Source of the DNA: an uncultured Flavobacterium sp.
GTDB lineage: Bacteria; Bacteroidota; Bacteroidia; Flavobacteriales; Flavobacteriaceae
Reading direction: 5' to 3'
NCBI RefSeq assembly: GCF_946220915.1
Contig: NZ_CAMIHH010000034.1
Span: forward strand, 1-27,498
Length of the DNA stretch: 27,498 bases
The notes beneath the pieces are model-generated. The model was given only the letters and a program-made list of their open reading frames with translations, was not told the origin of the DNA and made no database searches. Shown here piece by piece: positions 1-7,177 of this stretch. The translations under genes and the position numbers were made by a program. Position 1 is the first letter of the stretch, and the number at the start of each line of letters is the position of its first letter.

Positions 1-62
1 GACAGCCTAAATCACTTGCCCCGGATTTTTTTGAAGGTGAAAATGATGAGTGGACATGGTAA
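1..62 (+). CDS. MazE-like antitoxin, C-terminal fragment (cut by window start)
   Basis: Only the last 19 codons are visible, in the frame starting at base 3 and ending with TAA at 60-62. They read QPKSLAPDFFEGENDEWTW. The acidic, aromatic ending with F, W and W is typical of the flexible C-terminal tail by which MazE-type antitoxins wrap around and block MazF. The stop codon lies inside the start of the following MazF gene: the sequence ATGGTAA at 56-62 holds both the toxin ATG and the antitoxin stop, which suggests translational coupling. The DNA-binding N-terminal domain lies outside the window, so the family (AbrB/MazE or another) is inferred from this tail and from the toxin next to it. 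Confidence 0.7.
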   Translation, partial: QPKSLAPDFFEGENDEWTW

Positions 63-376
63 AGCAATATGAAATATACTGGGTTGTTTTAGATCCTACT
101 CTTGGAAGTGAAATAAATAAGATTCGTCCTTGTCTTGTAATTTCGCCTGATGATTCTAATAAACACCTGAATACAGTGTTGATTGCCCCAATAACTTCAA
201 CAATCAGGAATTTTCCAATGAGATTAAACATAACTTTAGAAGGCAAGGCTGGCCAAATTGCATTAGACCAGCTTCGATGTATAGATAAATTACGCATAAA
301 AAATAAAGTAGATGTTCTGTCAAAGACAAATATTCAAAGGGTAAAAAGTTTAATTAAAGAATACATTATAGATTAA
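56..376 (+). CDS. mazF: MazF/PemK-family endoribonuclease toxin
   Basis: A 106-residue protein, the usual length for MazF toxins, which cut single-stranded mRNA at short motifs and stop growth when the antitoxin is lost. Visible family features are the N-terminal strand EIYWVVLDPTLGSEINKIRP, the following CLVISPDD segment (the PemK 'GsE..K.RPclVis' signature), the IAPITST strand and the QIALDQLRCID segment, where MazF family members carry conserved residues. I start at ATG 56. An in-frame GTG at 50 would add two residues, but the ATG gives a 7-nt overlap with the antitoxin end. The stop TAA at 374-376 overlaps the mazG ATG by one base. Base composition is AT-rich (17 G+C of 60 at 61-120; 14 of 60 at 301-360), unlike mazG (30 of 60 at 421-480). 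This points to recent acquisition. Confidence 0.9.
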   Translation: MVKQYEIYWVVLDPTLGSEINKIRPCLVISPDDSNKHLNTVLIAPITSTIRNFPMRLNITLEGKAGQIALDQLRCIDKLRIKNKVDVLSKTNIQRVKSLIKEYIID

Positions 377-1149
377 TGAACACACGCCAGCAACAGCTCG
401 ATGCCTTCAACAGGCTGCTCGACATAATGGACGACCTCCGCGAAAAATGCCCATGGGACAAAAAGCAGACACTCCAAAGCTTGCGCCACCTTACCATTGA
501 GGAAACTTACGAACTGGGCGATGCCATCCTTGACAACAACCTCCGGGAAATTAAAAAAGAGCTGGGCGACATACTGCTGCACATTGTTTTTTATGCGAAG
601 ATTGGCAGTGAAACGGGCGATTTTGACATTGCGGATGTTGCCAATGAGATTTGCGATAAGCTCATCCATCGCCACCCGCACATTTACGGCGACGTAGTAG
701 TGGAGGACGAGGATCAGGTAAAGCAAAATTGGGAAAAGCTCAAGCTAAAGGAAGGTAAGAAGTCGGTGCTGGAAGGTGTTCCGAAGAGCCTGCCCGCACT
801 CGTTAAGGCCAGCCGGATACAGGATAAGGCAAAAGGCGTTGGGTTCGACTGGGAGAAACCGGAACAGGTATGGGAGAAAGTACAGGAAGAGCTTCAGGAA
901 TTTAAGGATGAGGTTGAGGGAGGCAACCCTGAAAAGATCGAATCTGAATTTGGCGATGTGCTGTTCTCGATGATCAATTATGCACGTTTCCTCAACATAA
1001 ATCCTGAAGATGCGCTGGAGCGAACCAATAAAAAATTCATCAGCCGGTTTACCTACCTTGAAAGCAAGGCAGGTGAAATGGGTAAATCGCTGGCTGACAT
1101 GACGCTTGCCGAGATGGATGTATTTTGGAATGAAGCTAAAAAGTTATAA
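376..1149 (+). CDS. mazG: Nucleoside triphosphate pyrophosphohydrolase MazG
   Basis: A 257-residue two-domain MazG, close in length to the E. coli enzyme. It hydrolyses (d)NTPs, including damaged ones, to NMP and pyrophosphate in the cytoplasm, and E. coli MazG has been linked to lowering ppGpp. The N-terminal domain carries LREKCPWDKKQTLQSL and the metal-binding pattern IEETYELGDA...KKELGDILLH (about residues 40-72). The C-terminal domain repeats it as VQEELQEFKDEVE...ESEFGDVLFSM (about 170-204), with the preceding KASRIQDKAKGVGFDW stretch. The ATG at 376 overlaps the toxin stop by one base (TAATG), so it is probably translated from the same message. The downstream secreted protein begins 7 nt after its stop. 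A mazG next to mazEF recalls E. coli, but relA is not adjacent here. Confidence 0.95.
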   Translation: MNTRQQQLDAFNRLLDIMDDLREKCPWDKKQTLQSLRHLTIEETYELGDAILDNNLREIKKELGDILLHIVFYAKIGSETGDFDIADVANEICDKLIHRHPHIYGDVVVEDEDQVKQNWEKLKLKEGKKSVLEGVPKSLPALVKASRIQDKAKGVGFDWEKPEQVWEKVQEELQEFKDEVEGGNPEKIESEFGDVLFSMINYARFLNINPEDALERTNKKFISRFTYLESKAGEMGKSLADMTLAEMDVFWNEAKKL

Positions 1150-1156
1150 AGTTCAG

Positions 1157-2278
1157 ATGAATAAGGTCCTATTAATGCTGCTGTATGCATTTGCAGCGTT
1201 CGCCCAAAAAATCCCTGTTGCCGAGCTCCAGGTAAAAATCGCTCCGGGCGCTGTCGAAGAAATGATGTATGGCTTTGCCGAAGGCGACAGGATCATTTTT
1301 ACAGTAGAAGCACAGGGCAGCCCAATGAGCGAAATTACAGTTACGGAATTTCCATCTGCCCTTAAGTATAAAGGCCAAAATGTAAAGGAAGAAAAAAAGG
1401 AATTTACCGTACAGGGCAATTCGGTTTATGTTTTCAGGTTTGCAAATACTACCAGGGGCAAGCGTAATTGTAATATTATCATTCAGCGTGTTCCAAAAAA
1501 GCATGAAAATAAAAATTTCAATACCGCTGTAAAGTGGGTGCAGGTCCAGGACACAGCCTGGACATCAATTACCAAAGATGTCGTTGCGGGATATGATACC
1601 CTACATACGCAGAAAACCCGGCGTATCATTGCCTTTGAAAGAAAGTATGAAGAAATGGTGTTCGATAAGAGCCAGCGGGTAAGCGCAAAGAGCAGCTTTG
1701 GGGAAACCAGGTCGGGCCTGGCATTTTCATTACCGGTAAATTCAGTAACTAAAGATGAAACAAAAAAAATAGTTGCATGGGCTTACTGGGTGGGTGTAGG
1801 AGAGGAGAGCAATGAGTTTTGGAAACAAAACCGCAAGCTGATCACTGGGGCTGTAAAAGGGGCGGTGGCTTACTTTACATCACCATTGGGCGGCATTGCA
1901 GCAGGGGTAGTCACCAACCTGGTATTGCCAGTAAATGGCGAAGATGTAGAGTATGCCTTGGTAAACGCTCAAAACTATAAATTTTTCCTTGAGAACAAGC
2001 CGTATAAATCTTTTGACAGTGGGAAAGGCATTGCAGGCTATAAGCGCATTAGCGATGCCGATAAACTACAGGGCAAATTTACCATTGCACTTTCCAATGA
2101 TAACCTGGTACAGCCTATTGACGTTAACGTAAAGGTTGCCGTTATCATTGAGCATATAAAATACCAGGATGAAAAGTACATGGATATTACCATTACGCCA
2201 CGGTATGAAAAGAGGATAGTGCGTGAGCCGAAAATTACGGTAAGGGATGTGCCCGTTCCCGCAGGAAACAAAATATAA
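1157..2278 (+). CDS. Secreted protein of unknown function
   Basis: A 373-residue protein that I do not recognise. It begins with a short signal peptide, MNKVLLMLLYAFAAFAQ, with likely cleavage before Q or K near residue 17, so it is probably periplasmic or outer-membrane associated. I chose ATG 1157 because it gives this signal peptide. An in-frame ATG at 1106 lies inside mazG and would add 17 residues with no secretion logic. The mature part looks beta-rich, with a GDRIIFTVEA strand near 43-52. A glycine-rich hydrophobic stretch, about residues 228-258 (LITGAVKGAVAYF through GGIAAGVVTNLVLPV), could be a membrane-inserting hairpin. The C-terminus has alternating hydrophobic strands (VNVKVAVIIEH; MDITITPRY). 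It starts 7 nt after mazG, so it shares that transcript. No catalytic motif is visible. Confidence 0.8.
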   Translation: MNKVLLMLLYAFAAFAQKIPVAELQVKIAPGAVEEMMYGFAEGDRIIFTVEAQGSPMSEITVTEFPSALKYKGQNVKEEKKEFTVQGNSVYVFRFANTTRGKRNCNIIIQRVPKKHENKNFNTAVKWVQVQDTAWTSITKDVVAGYDTLHTQKTRRIIAFERKYEEMVFDKSQRVSAKSSFGETRSGLAFSLPVNSVTKDETKKIVAWAYWVGVGEESNEFWKQNRKLITGAVKGAVAYFTSPLGGIAAGVVTNLVLPVNGEDVEYALVNAQNYKFFLENKPYKSFDSGKGIAGYKRISDADKLQGKFTIALSNDNLVQPIDVNVKVAVIIEHIKYQDEKYMDITITPRYEKRIVREPKITVRDVPVPAGNKI

Positions 2279-2302
2279 GTGTAATTTACGGTTGCAAACT
2301 AT

Positions 2303-2334
2303 AAAAAAGACCATCCTAAGGATAGCCTTTTTTA
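2303..2334. terminator. Bidirectional terminator between convergent genes
   Basis: An imperfect inverted repeat: AAAAAAG at 2303-2309, then ATCCT/AGGAT arms around a one-base centre, then CTTTTTT. Arm mismatches lie on both sides of the central five pairs. With an A-run upstream and a T-run downstream it can serve both strands. It sits between the stop of the secreted gene (2278) and the stop of the DUF349 gene (2352). Confidence 0.6.
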
Positions 2335-2351
2335 TTTGTTATAGCCAATTA

Positions 2352-4517
2352 TCATGCCGGTGGCTGCTCTTCGCTATTCTTCATGTTACGAATCTGCTTT
2401 AGCTTATCTTTCCAGGTTGCAAGTTCTTCTTTGTGGCGCTCAATATTTTTGCGGACTTCCTTAACCAATGGGTTGTCACCTTTTGCGTTAGAGAAGAACT
2501 GTATGTTGTTTTCCAGCTGGAAAATCTCAGCCTGAATTTCATCTATCTTGCGCATGATGAACAATTGCTCATTTTCAAGCCTGCGGCTGTCGTCACCATC
2601 AGCCATTTGCTCCAGGCGATTGGTAAATCGCACCATGTCCGTTTCCTTTTTAGAAAGGCTCAGTTTTTCGAACAATACATCAAGTACTTTGTTGAACTTG
2701 CCTTCAATATGCCTCCTGGCCTGTGGTACGCGGCCCAATGTTTTCCAGTTTTCAATATGCTTTTTAATGGCATCCAGGTCGGTTTTATGATCGCCGGTCA
2801 GTTCAAAGTCCTTTATGCTGTCAAGGTATTCCTTCTTCTTGTCGAAAGCCTCGATTTCGTCTTTATTAGCTTCATTGCGGTGCGCATGAAGCCTGTCGAA
2901 GTAATGATTGCAGGCTGCCTTGAAATCTTTCCAAACCGTATCGGAATACTTTCTTGGCACATGGCCTATTGTTTTCCACTCTTCCTGTATTTGCTTCATT
3001 ACCTGCGTAGTGGTTTCAAAGTCCTCACTATCTTTAAGCGCATTGGCTTTTTCTACCAGGGCAAGCTTCCGGTTCAGGTTATCCTGCTGGTCTTTTTTTA
3101 TATCCTTGTAAAATGAATTTTTGACAGAGTTAAAGTTCCTTACCGCATTTTTAAAAGCAGCCCAGGTATCTTCATTAACCTCTATAGGCACTTTTCCTGC
3201 TTTAAAAAATTGTTCCCTCAAGGCCTCAATACGGTCAATCTGGCCTTGCCATGCACTGTGAGCCGACACTTTTTCCTCAGAAATTGCATCGATCTGTGCA
3301 ATAATGTCTTTTTTCTTTGCCAGGTTTTCTTCCTCCAGCTCTCGGCTTTTGGCCTGTAGTGCCTCGCGTTTGTCATGGAGCTGCTTGGTCAGCTCGCTAA
3401 ATCGGTTCCATATTTCCTCACGGTGCTCACGTGATACGGGGCCTATTTCCTCCTTCCACATTTTGTGAAGCCCCTGTAATTCACGGAAAGCCTTATTGAT
3501 GTCTTCTTCATTTACCAACTCCTCAACACGGGCAATGATTTTCAGCTTCTGCTCGAGGTTGTACCTAAAGTCCATATCGCGGGCTTCCCTGTCAAGGTGC
3601 AGGTGATCGTAAAAACGCTCTATGTGAAAATGGAAATTATTCCATACGTGGTTATACTTGTCGCGTGGTATGGGGCCGGCATTTTTCCAGCGATCACGCA
3701 GGTCGTTGATCTGTTTTAGTGCATCTTTGATGTTCTCACTGCCGTCAGCCAGGTTTTTGAGCTCTTCGATGATGGCAAGCCTGTTTTCGAGGTTGCCTTT
3801 CAGGTCGCCCTGCATCTTCTTAAAATGAGCGTTCTTCCTGTCCTTGTACTGGTAATAGAGGGCATCAAACTTTCCCTTAAGCGGGAAATTGTATTCAAAG
3901 CCGGATGCATCGCCATTATTCTCATGGCTGTACTCATCCTTTTTTTCTTCTATCAGGTGGTTATATTTAGAATAGAATGCCTTACGGATTTCCTCAACAT
4001 GGTCTTTAACCGACATTACTTTTTCGTGGGCCGTGGTTTTTTCCAGCTCATCGTGCAGCTGTTCCATACTCAGGGCATCATAATCCTTCATTGGTACATC
4101 GGCTGTGCCTGCCGAATCATCTTCACCTTCCTCGGCATTGCTTTGCGCTATCGACTCTACAGCAGATAGCGGTGCGCCTGCCGTTTCAGCGGCTACTTCG
4201 CTTACAGTGCCACTTTCGGCAATAACTTCGGGGGTAAAGTGTTCCTGTACTGAAACATCGCTATTGGCAGCCTCTTCGCTATCAGCTGCCGCAACCGGGG
4301 CATCCTCATCTTCAGTTGGCCCGTCGGCTACTTTTGCTGCATCCAACACTTCTTTAGGGGCAAAAGGCAATTGCCCTTCGGTTTCGTGAACTATGGGCAT
4401 ATCGCCATCTAAGGTGCTGCCGTCTTCCGGAACCACGCCTTTGTCAAGCGTACCGTTCACTTCATTAAGTTCCTCTCCATCTGCGTTGTGCAGGTTATCA
4501 TTCTTTTCTTCTAACAT
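2352..4517 (-). CDS. DUF349 repeat protein with acidic N-terminus
   Basis: A 721-residue, probably cytoplasmic protein. Residues 1-145 are acidic, low complexity and rich in E, D and A. From about 160 it becomes helical and highly charged. At least five DUF349 units follow, at about 245-305, 322-382, 402-465, 483-545 and 555-620. Each has a core like 'WKNAGPIPRDKYNHVWNNF', 'WKEEIGPVSREHREEIWNRF' or 'WKTIGHVPRKYSDTVWKDF'. The third unit is degenerate, with FFKAGKVPIE in place of WK..G.vPR. The C-terminal 100 residues (about 620-710) look like coiled coil. DUF349 proteins are long helical repeat proteins without a settled function in Bacteroidota. A promoter-like sequence lies 37-67 bases upstream of the start, so the gene can be transcribed separately from aroE. 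It is convergent with the secreted gene at 1157-2278. Confidence 0.9.
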   Translation of the reverse strand: MLEEKNDNLHNADGEELNEVNGTLDKGVVPEDGSTLDGDMPIVHETEGQLPFAPKEVLDAAKVADGPTEDEDAPVAAADSEEAANSDVSVQEHFTPEVIAESGTVSEVAAETAGAPLSAVESIAQSNAEEGEDDSAGTADVPMKDYDALSMEQLHDELEKTTAHEKVMSVKDHVEEIRKAFYSKYNHLIEEKKDEYSHENNGDASGFEYNFPLKGKFDALYYQYKDRKNAHFKKMQGDLKGNLENRLAIIEELKNLADGSENIKDALKQINDLRDRWKNAGPIPRDKYNHVWNNFHFHIERFYDHLHLDREARDMDFRYNLEQKLKIIARVEELVNEEDINKAFRELQGLHKMWKEEIGPVSREHREEIWNRFSELTKQLHDKREALQAKSRELEEENLAKKKDIIAQIDAISEEKVSAHSAWQGQIDRIEALREQFFKAGKVPIEVNEDTWAAFKNAVRNFNSVKNSFYKDIKKDQQDNLNRKLALVEKANALKDSEDFETTTQVMKQIQEEWKTIGHVPRKYSDTVWKDFKAACNHYFDRLHAHRNEANKDEIEAFDKKKEYLDSIKDFELTGDHKTDLDAIKKHIENWKTLGRVPQARRHIEGKFNKVLDVLFEKLSLSKKETDMVRFTNRLEQMADGDDSRRLENEQLFIMRKIDEIQAEIFQLENNIQFFSNAKGDNPLVKEVRKNIERHKEELATWKDKLKQIRNMKNSEEQPPA

Positions 4518-4553
4518 TGTATAAAATGCTTAGGGTTTAACTACTTTACAGCC

Positions 4554-4584
4554 GAAAGATAGTAAAGCCAGTTTAATATTCAAA
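4554..4584 (-). promoter_or_regulatory. Candidate promoter for the DUF349 gene
   Basis: On the minus strand the sequence reads TTTG, 19 bases, then TATCTTTC. This fits the Bacteroidota consensus TTTG-N19-TAnnTTTG with one mismatch in the final base. The -7 element begins 44 bases upstream of the ATG at 4517. Confidence 0.5.
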
Positions 4585-4658
4585 GGAAAAGATGAATTTC
4601 TGCCTTATTGCATAATAATTTTAAAGAATAGCGCAATTTTTTAAAGCTAAGGACACAA

Positions 4659-5411
4659 TTACTTTTCATTCCATATCTTCCATGCTTTTTCAGCCTGGTG
4701 AACCAGCATGTCATAGCCATTCTCTGTAGTGGCGCCACTTTCCTTTGCCAGGCGCAAAAACTTGGTAACGGTAGGGTTATACACAAGGTCAAAAGCAATG
4801 TGCCTGCTGGTAAAAAGGGTGTAGTCGAGCGCGGGGCATGACTCAATCCCTGGAAAAGTGCCCAGCGGGGTAGTATTGATGATAATGGTGTATTCATCAA
4901 ATATTTCGCTGTTAAGGTCTTCGTAAGAAAAAATGGTATCATTGCCGTTACGCGATACAAAATCATATTCGATCTTCATTTTTCGCAACGCATACGCCAC
5001 GGCTTTAGATGCGCCTCCTGTGCCAAGTATGAGGGCCTTGGCGTGGTGCGCCTTTAGCAAAGGTTCTAATGCCTTACGGAAGCCGTAATGATCTGTATTG
5101 TAGCCTTTAAGCTTGCCGTCTTTGTAAATTTTTATAGTATTTACCGCGCCTATTACCTTTGCGGTCTTGGATACCGAGTCCAGCAAAGGCATCACTTCCT
5201 CTTTATACGGGATGGTAACGTTCAGTCCTTTAAGCTTAGGGGTGTCTTTTATTATCCGGGGCAGCTCGCTTATGTCCTTAATGTCGAAATTTGTATAGGT
5301 GCAGTTTTCAAGCTTTTTTTTCTCGGCAAATTTCTTGTTGAAATATCCTGCAGAAAAAGAATAATTTATGTTGCGCCCAACGAGCCCGTATATTTTGGCC
5401 TTGATCTTCAC
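4659..5411 (-). CDS. aroE: Shikimate dehydrogenase AroE
   Basis: A 250-residue enzyme reducing 3-dehydroshikimate to shikimate with NADPH in chorismate and aromatic amino acid synthesis; cytoplasmic. Visible hallmarks are YGLVGRNINYSFS (residues 8-20, shikimate-binding serines at 18 and 20), NVTIPYKEEV with catalytic Lys70, GAVNTI (88-93), GYNTDHYGF with catalytic Asp107, the nucleotide loop LGTGGASKAV (129-138), NTTPLG (179-184) and the C-terminal GYDMLVHQAEKAW. The length is slightly short for AroE but complete, and the Tyr at 17, before the first shikimate-binding serine, replaces the common His of the HSlSP motif. The stop lies 141 nt before the DUF349 start. A terminator upstream (5611-5637) separates aroE from the TPR gene, so it probably has its own promoter in 5412-5610, although I could not identify one. 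Confidence 0.96.
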   Translation of the reverse strand: MKIKAKIYGLVGRNINYSFSAGYFNKKFAEKKKLENCTYTNFDIKDISELPRIIKDTPKLKGLNVTIPYKEEVMPLLDSVSKTAKVIGAVNTIKIYKDGKLKGYNTDHYGFRKALEPLLKAHHAKALILGTGGASKAVAYALRKMKIEYDFVSRNGNDTIFSYEDLNSEIFDEYTIIINTTPLGTFPGIESCPALDYTLFTSRHIAFDLVYNPTVTKFLRLAKESGATTENGYDMLVHQAEKAWKIWNEK

Positions 5412-5499
5412 AAGTATTTTATTTTGGAAATTTATTATAAATCCGGCTCATGTTTTTGCTCACAATTCATTTTACTAATGATCTTGCAAAATCAGGAAT

Positions 5500-5517
5500 G
5501 CAAAGATTGTTCTTTGC
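5500..5517. repeat. Perfect hairpin upstream of aroE
   Basis: Arms GCAAAGA (5500-5506) and TCTTTGC (5511-5517) form a perfect 7-bp inverted repeat with a 4-base loop, about 90 bases upstream of the aroE start. It could be an operator or an RNA hairpin; there is no T-run to make it a terminator. The rest of 5412-5610 holds no gene and no clear promoter that I can see. Confidence 0.35.
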
Positions 5518-5610
5518 CATGGTTTCTGAGCCGCACTCAATGTTATCTTTTTTTAAATAATGTTTTAAGCCGGTACGCAATGTCCGGGACCCACGTGCTT
5601 TCATGGCTAT

Positions 5611-5637
5611 AAAAAAACCGGCAGGGCGTGAGCCGGT
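5611..5637 (-). terminator. Rho-independent terminator after the TPR gene
   Basis: On the minus strand ACCGGC, a 9-base loop and GCCGGT are followed by a run of six further T. The stem is 6 bp and GC-rich. It starts 26 bases beyond the TPR gene stop (5664) and should end that transcript before aroE. Confidence 0.8.
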
Positions 5638-5663
5638 GCCGGGTCTTGTGCCAACAAAATGGG

Positions 5664-7064
5664 TTATTTCCTTTTTTTATGTTTTACTATCTCCTCCTGA
5701 ACAATGTCCGAGTACCATATCGATGGGAAGAATTCTTCAATCAGGGTATTGTTTTTAAAGTTGAGCCTCAGCCCATTGCTAAGGTGAAAAATACCCTTGT
5801 CCGGTTCCTGTTGGGTAAAATACAAACCGGCCAGGCGGTACTCGATCTCGAATTCCTCAGGGAAATATTCGCATGCCTGGAGCAATGTAACGATCGCGGT
5901 GTCATATTCGCCCAGCGTGATCAGGCTGTCGGTCCAGAAGAGCCAAGTGTCCAACTGGTAATCGCCAAATTCTACAGCTTTGCGGTAACCTTCCTCGGCT
6001 TCTTCATGAAAGCCCAGTGCCCTGTTGATGATGGCATAGCGCTTCCAGTACAGTTTATTCTCATTGTCAATGCCGTTAGCTTTATTTACATAATACAGCG
6101 CCTTCTGGAAATTCTTGCGGCGAATGTAAAAATCAGTTATTGCTATCCAGGCCTTGTCCAATAATGGGTCTTCGTGCACGGTCCTCAAATAGAACTTCAG
6201 GGCCTTTTCGTGATTGCCGAGGCGTTCGTAGCATTTACCCACACGCAAAAGGGCGTAGGAGGTAGGGTCGTCCAGTTCCATGGTAATGTTATAGCACGCA
6301 ATGGCATCCTCATAACGCTTCAGCCTTTCGAGTGTCTTGGCCCTTTCCAGGAATGCTCCCAAAAAGCTGTCGTCGATCAGGGTGGCATAGTCAAATGCCC
6401 GAAGCGCCTGTACATACTCTTTAATGGCATAATACTGCCTGCCCAACTGGTGCCAGGCTACTTCGCTATACGGGTTCCTGTCAATAAAGCTGTTCAGGAA
6501 ATCGATGGCTTCAAGGTTTTGGTCCAGAAAGTCAAAGCAATACACAACATTATAAAGTGCAGAATGGTCTTCGGTATCTTCCTCCAGGCATTTGATAAAG
6601 TTGTCCCTTGCCAGCTCAAGGTTGTCCATGAACAGGTACTCCATACCGATCAGCGAATATACATCGGCATAGTCATCGGTATATTTGAGTGCCACTTTAA
6701 GCAGTTCTACTGCTTTTTCATGATCGTCCCGTTTACTGTAAATATTGGCTTTCTGAATATATATCTCTTCATTCGTGGGCTCAATGGCATACAACTCGTT
6801 TAGTAACCGCTCTGCCATTTCGAGCTTGTCATCAAAAACTAAAATTTCAACCTGTACTAATTTTAAGCCTGTGGACCTGGGATGCTGTTCCAGGCCGAGT
6901 TTTAAGGCCTTCTTAGCTAAATTTATTTTTCCGGAGTCGAGGTAGTGAAGAATAATGTCCTCAAACTCTTCGGAGTCAAAGAAGAATACTTTGTTGGTTT
7001 TCAACATGGATTCAAACTTTGATAAGGATAAACTGTAATCTTCTTCTTCGTGGCTCAGATTCAT
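5664..7064 (-). CDS. Tetratricopeptide repeat (TPR) protein
   Basis: A 466-residue protein made almost entirely of TPR helical hairpins, about eleven by eye, for example 'IYIQKANIYSKRDDHEKAVE', 'AWHQLGRQYYAIKEYVQALR' and 'SYALLRVGKCYERLGNHEKA'. TPR arrays bind partner proteins, and no enzymatic domain is visible. The C-terminus is basic (VKHKKRK). There is no signal peptide from the chosen start, so it is probably cytoplasmic. I start at ATG 7064 (MNLSHEEEDYSLSLSKF). The reading frame is open 31 codons further upstream, but that extension is basic, AT-rich and unlike the rest. The aminotransferase stop is about 107 bases upstream. The partner and pathway cannot be told from the sequence. Confidence 0.88.
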   Translation of the reverse strand: MNLSHEEEDYSLSLSKFESMLKTNKVFFFDSEEFEDIILHYLDSGKINLAKKALKLGLEQHPRSTGLKLVQVEILVFDDKLEMAERLLNELYAIEPTNEEIYIQKANIYSKRDDHEKAVELLKVALKYTDDYADVYSLIGMEYLFMDNLELARDNFIKCLEEDTEDHSALYNVVYCFDFLDQNLEAIDFLNSFIDRNPYSEVAWHQLGRQYYAIKEYVQALRAFDYATLIDDSFLGAFLERAKTLERLKRYEDAIACYNITMELDDPTSYALLRVGKCYERLGNHEKALKFYLRTVHEDPLLDKAWIAITDFYIRRKNFQKALYYVNKANGIDNENKLYWKRYAIINRALGFHEEAEEGYRKAVEFGDYQLDTWLFWTDSLITLGEYDTAIVTLLQACEYFPEEFEIEYRLAGLYFTQQEPDKGIFHLSNGLRLNFKNNTLIEEFFPSIWYSDIVQEEIVKHKKRK

Positions 7065-7122
7065 ACTTTTTTGTTTAAAATTATCCTTTCTAAAGTTACG
7101 AAATGTTACCGTAAAAAGGAAT

Positions 7123-7177
7123 TTATAGCAATATCTTTTGAACAATTTAATTAACAAACACTTGCTAATTGCTATAA
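7123..7177. repeat. 10-bp inverted repeat between aminotransferase and TPR genes
   Basis: TTATAGCAAT at 7123-7132 and its exact complement ATTGCTATAA at 7168-7177 are separated by 35 bases. One arm covers the stop codon of the aminotransferase gene. There is no T-run directly after the stem, so it is not a standard terminator; an RNA fold or protein site is possible. Confidence 0.4.

Noticed and set aside
2433..3116. Long plus-strand open frame of 227 codons
   Set aside because: It lies antisense inside the DUF349 gene, whose repeats are clearly coding; the antisense translation shows no domain and no start context.
5628..6803. Plus-strand open frames of 178 and 209 codons
   Set aside because: Antisense to the TPR gene; the TPR frame shows regular repeats, and the antisense products have no recognisable features.
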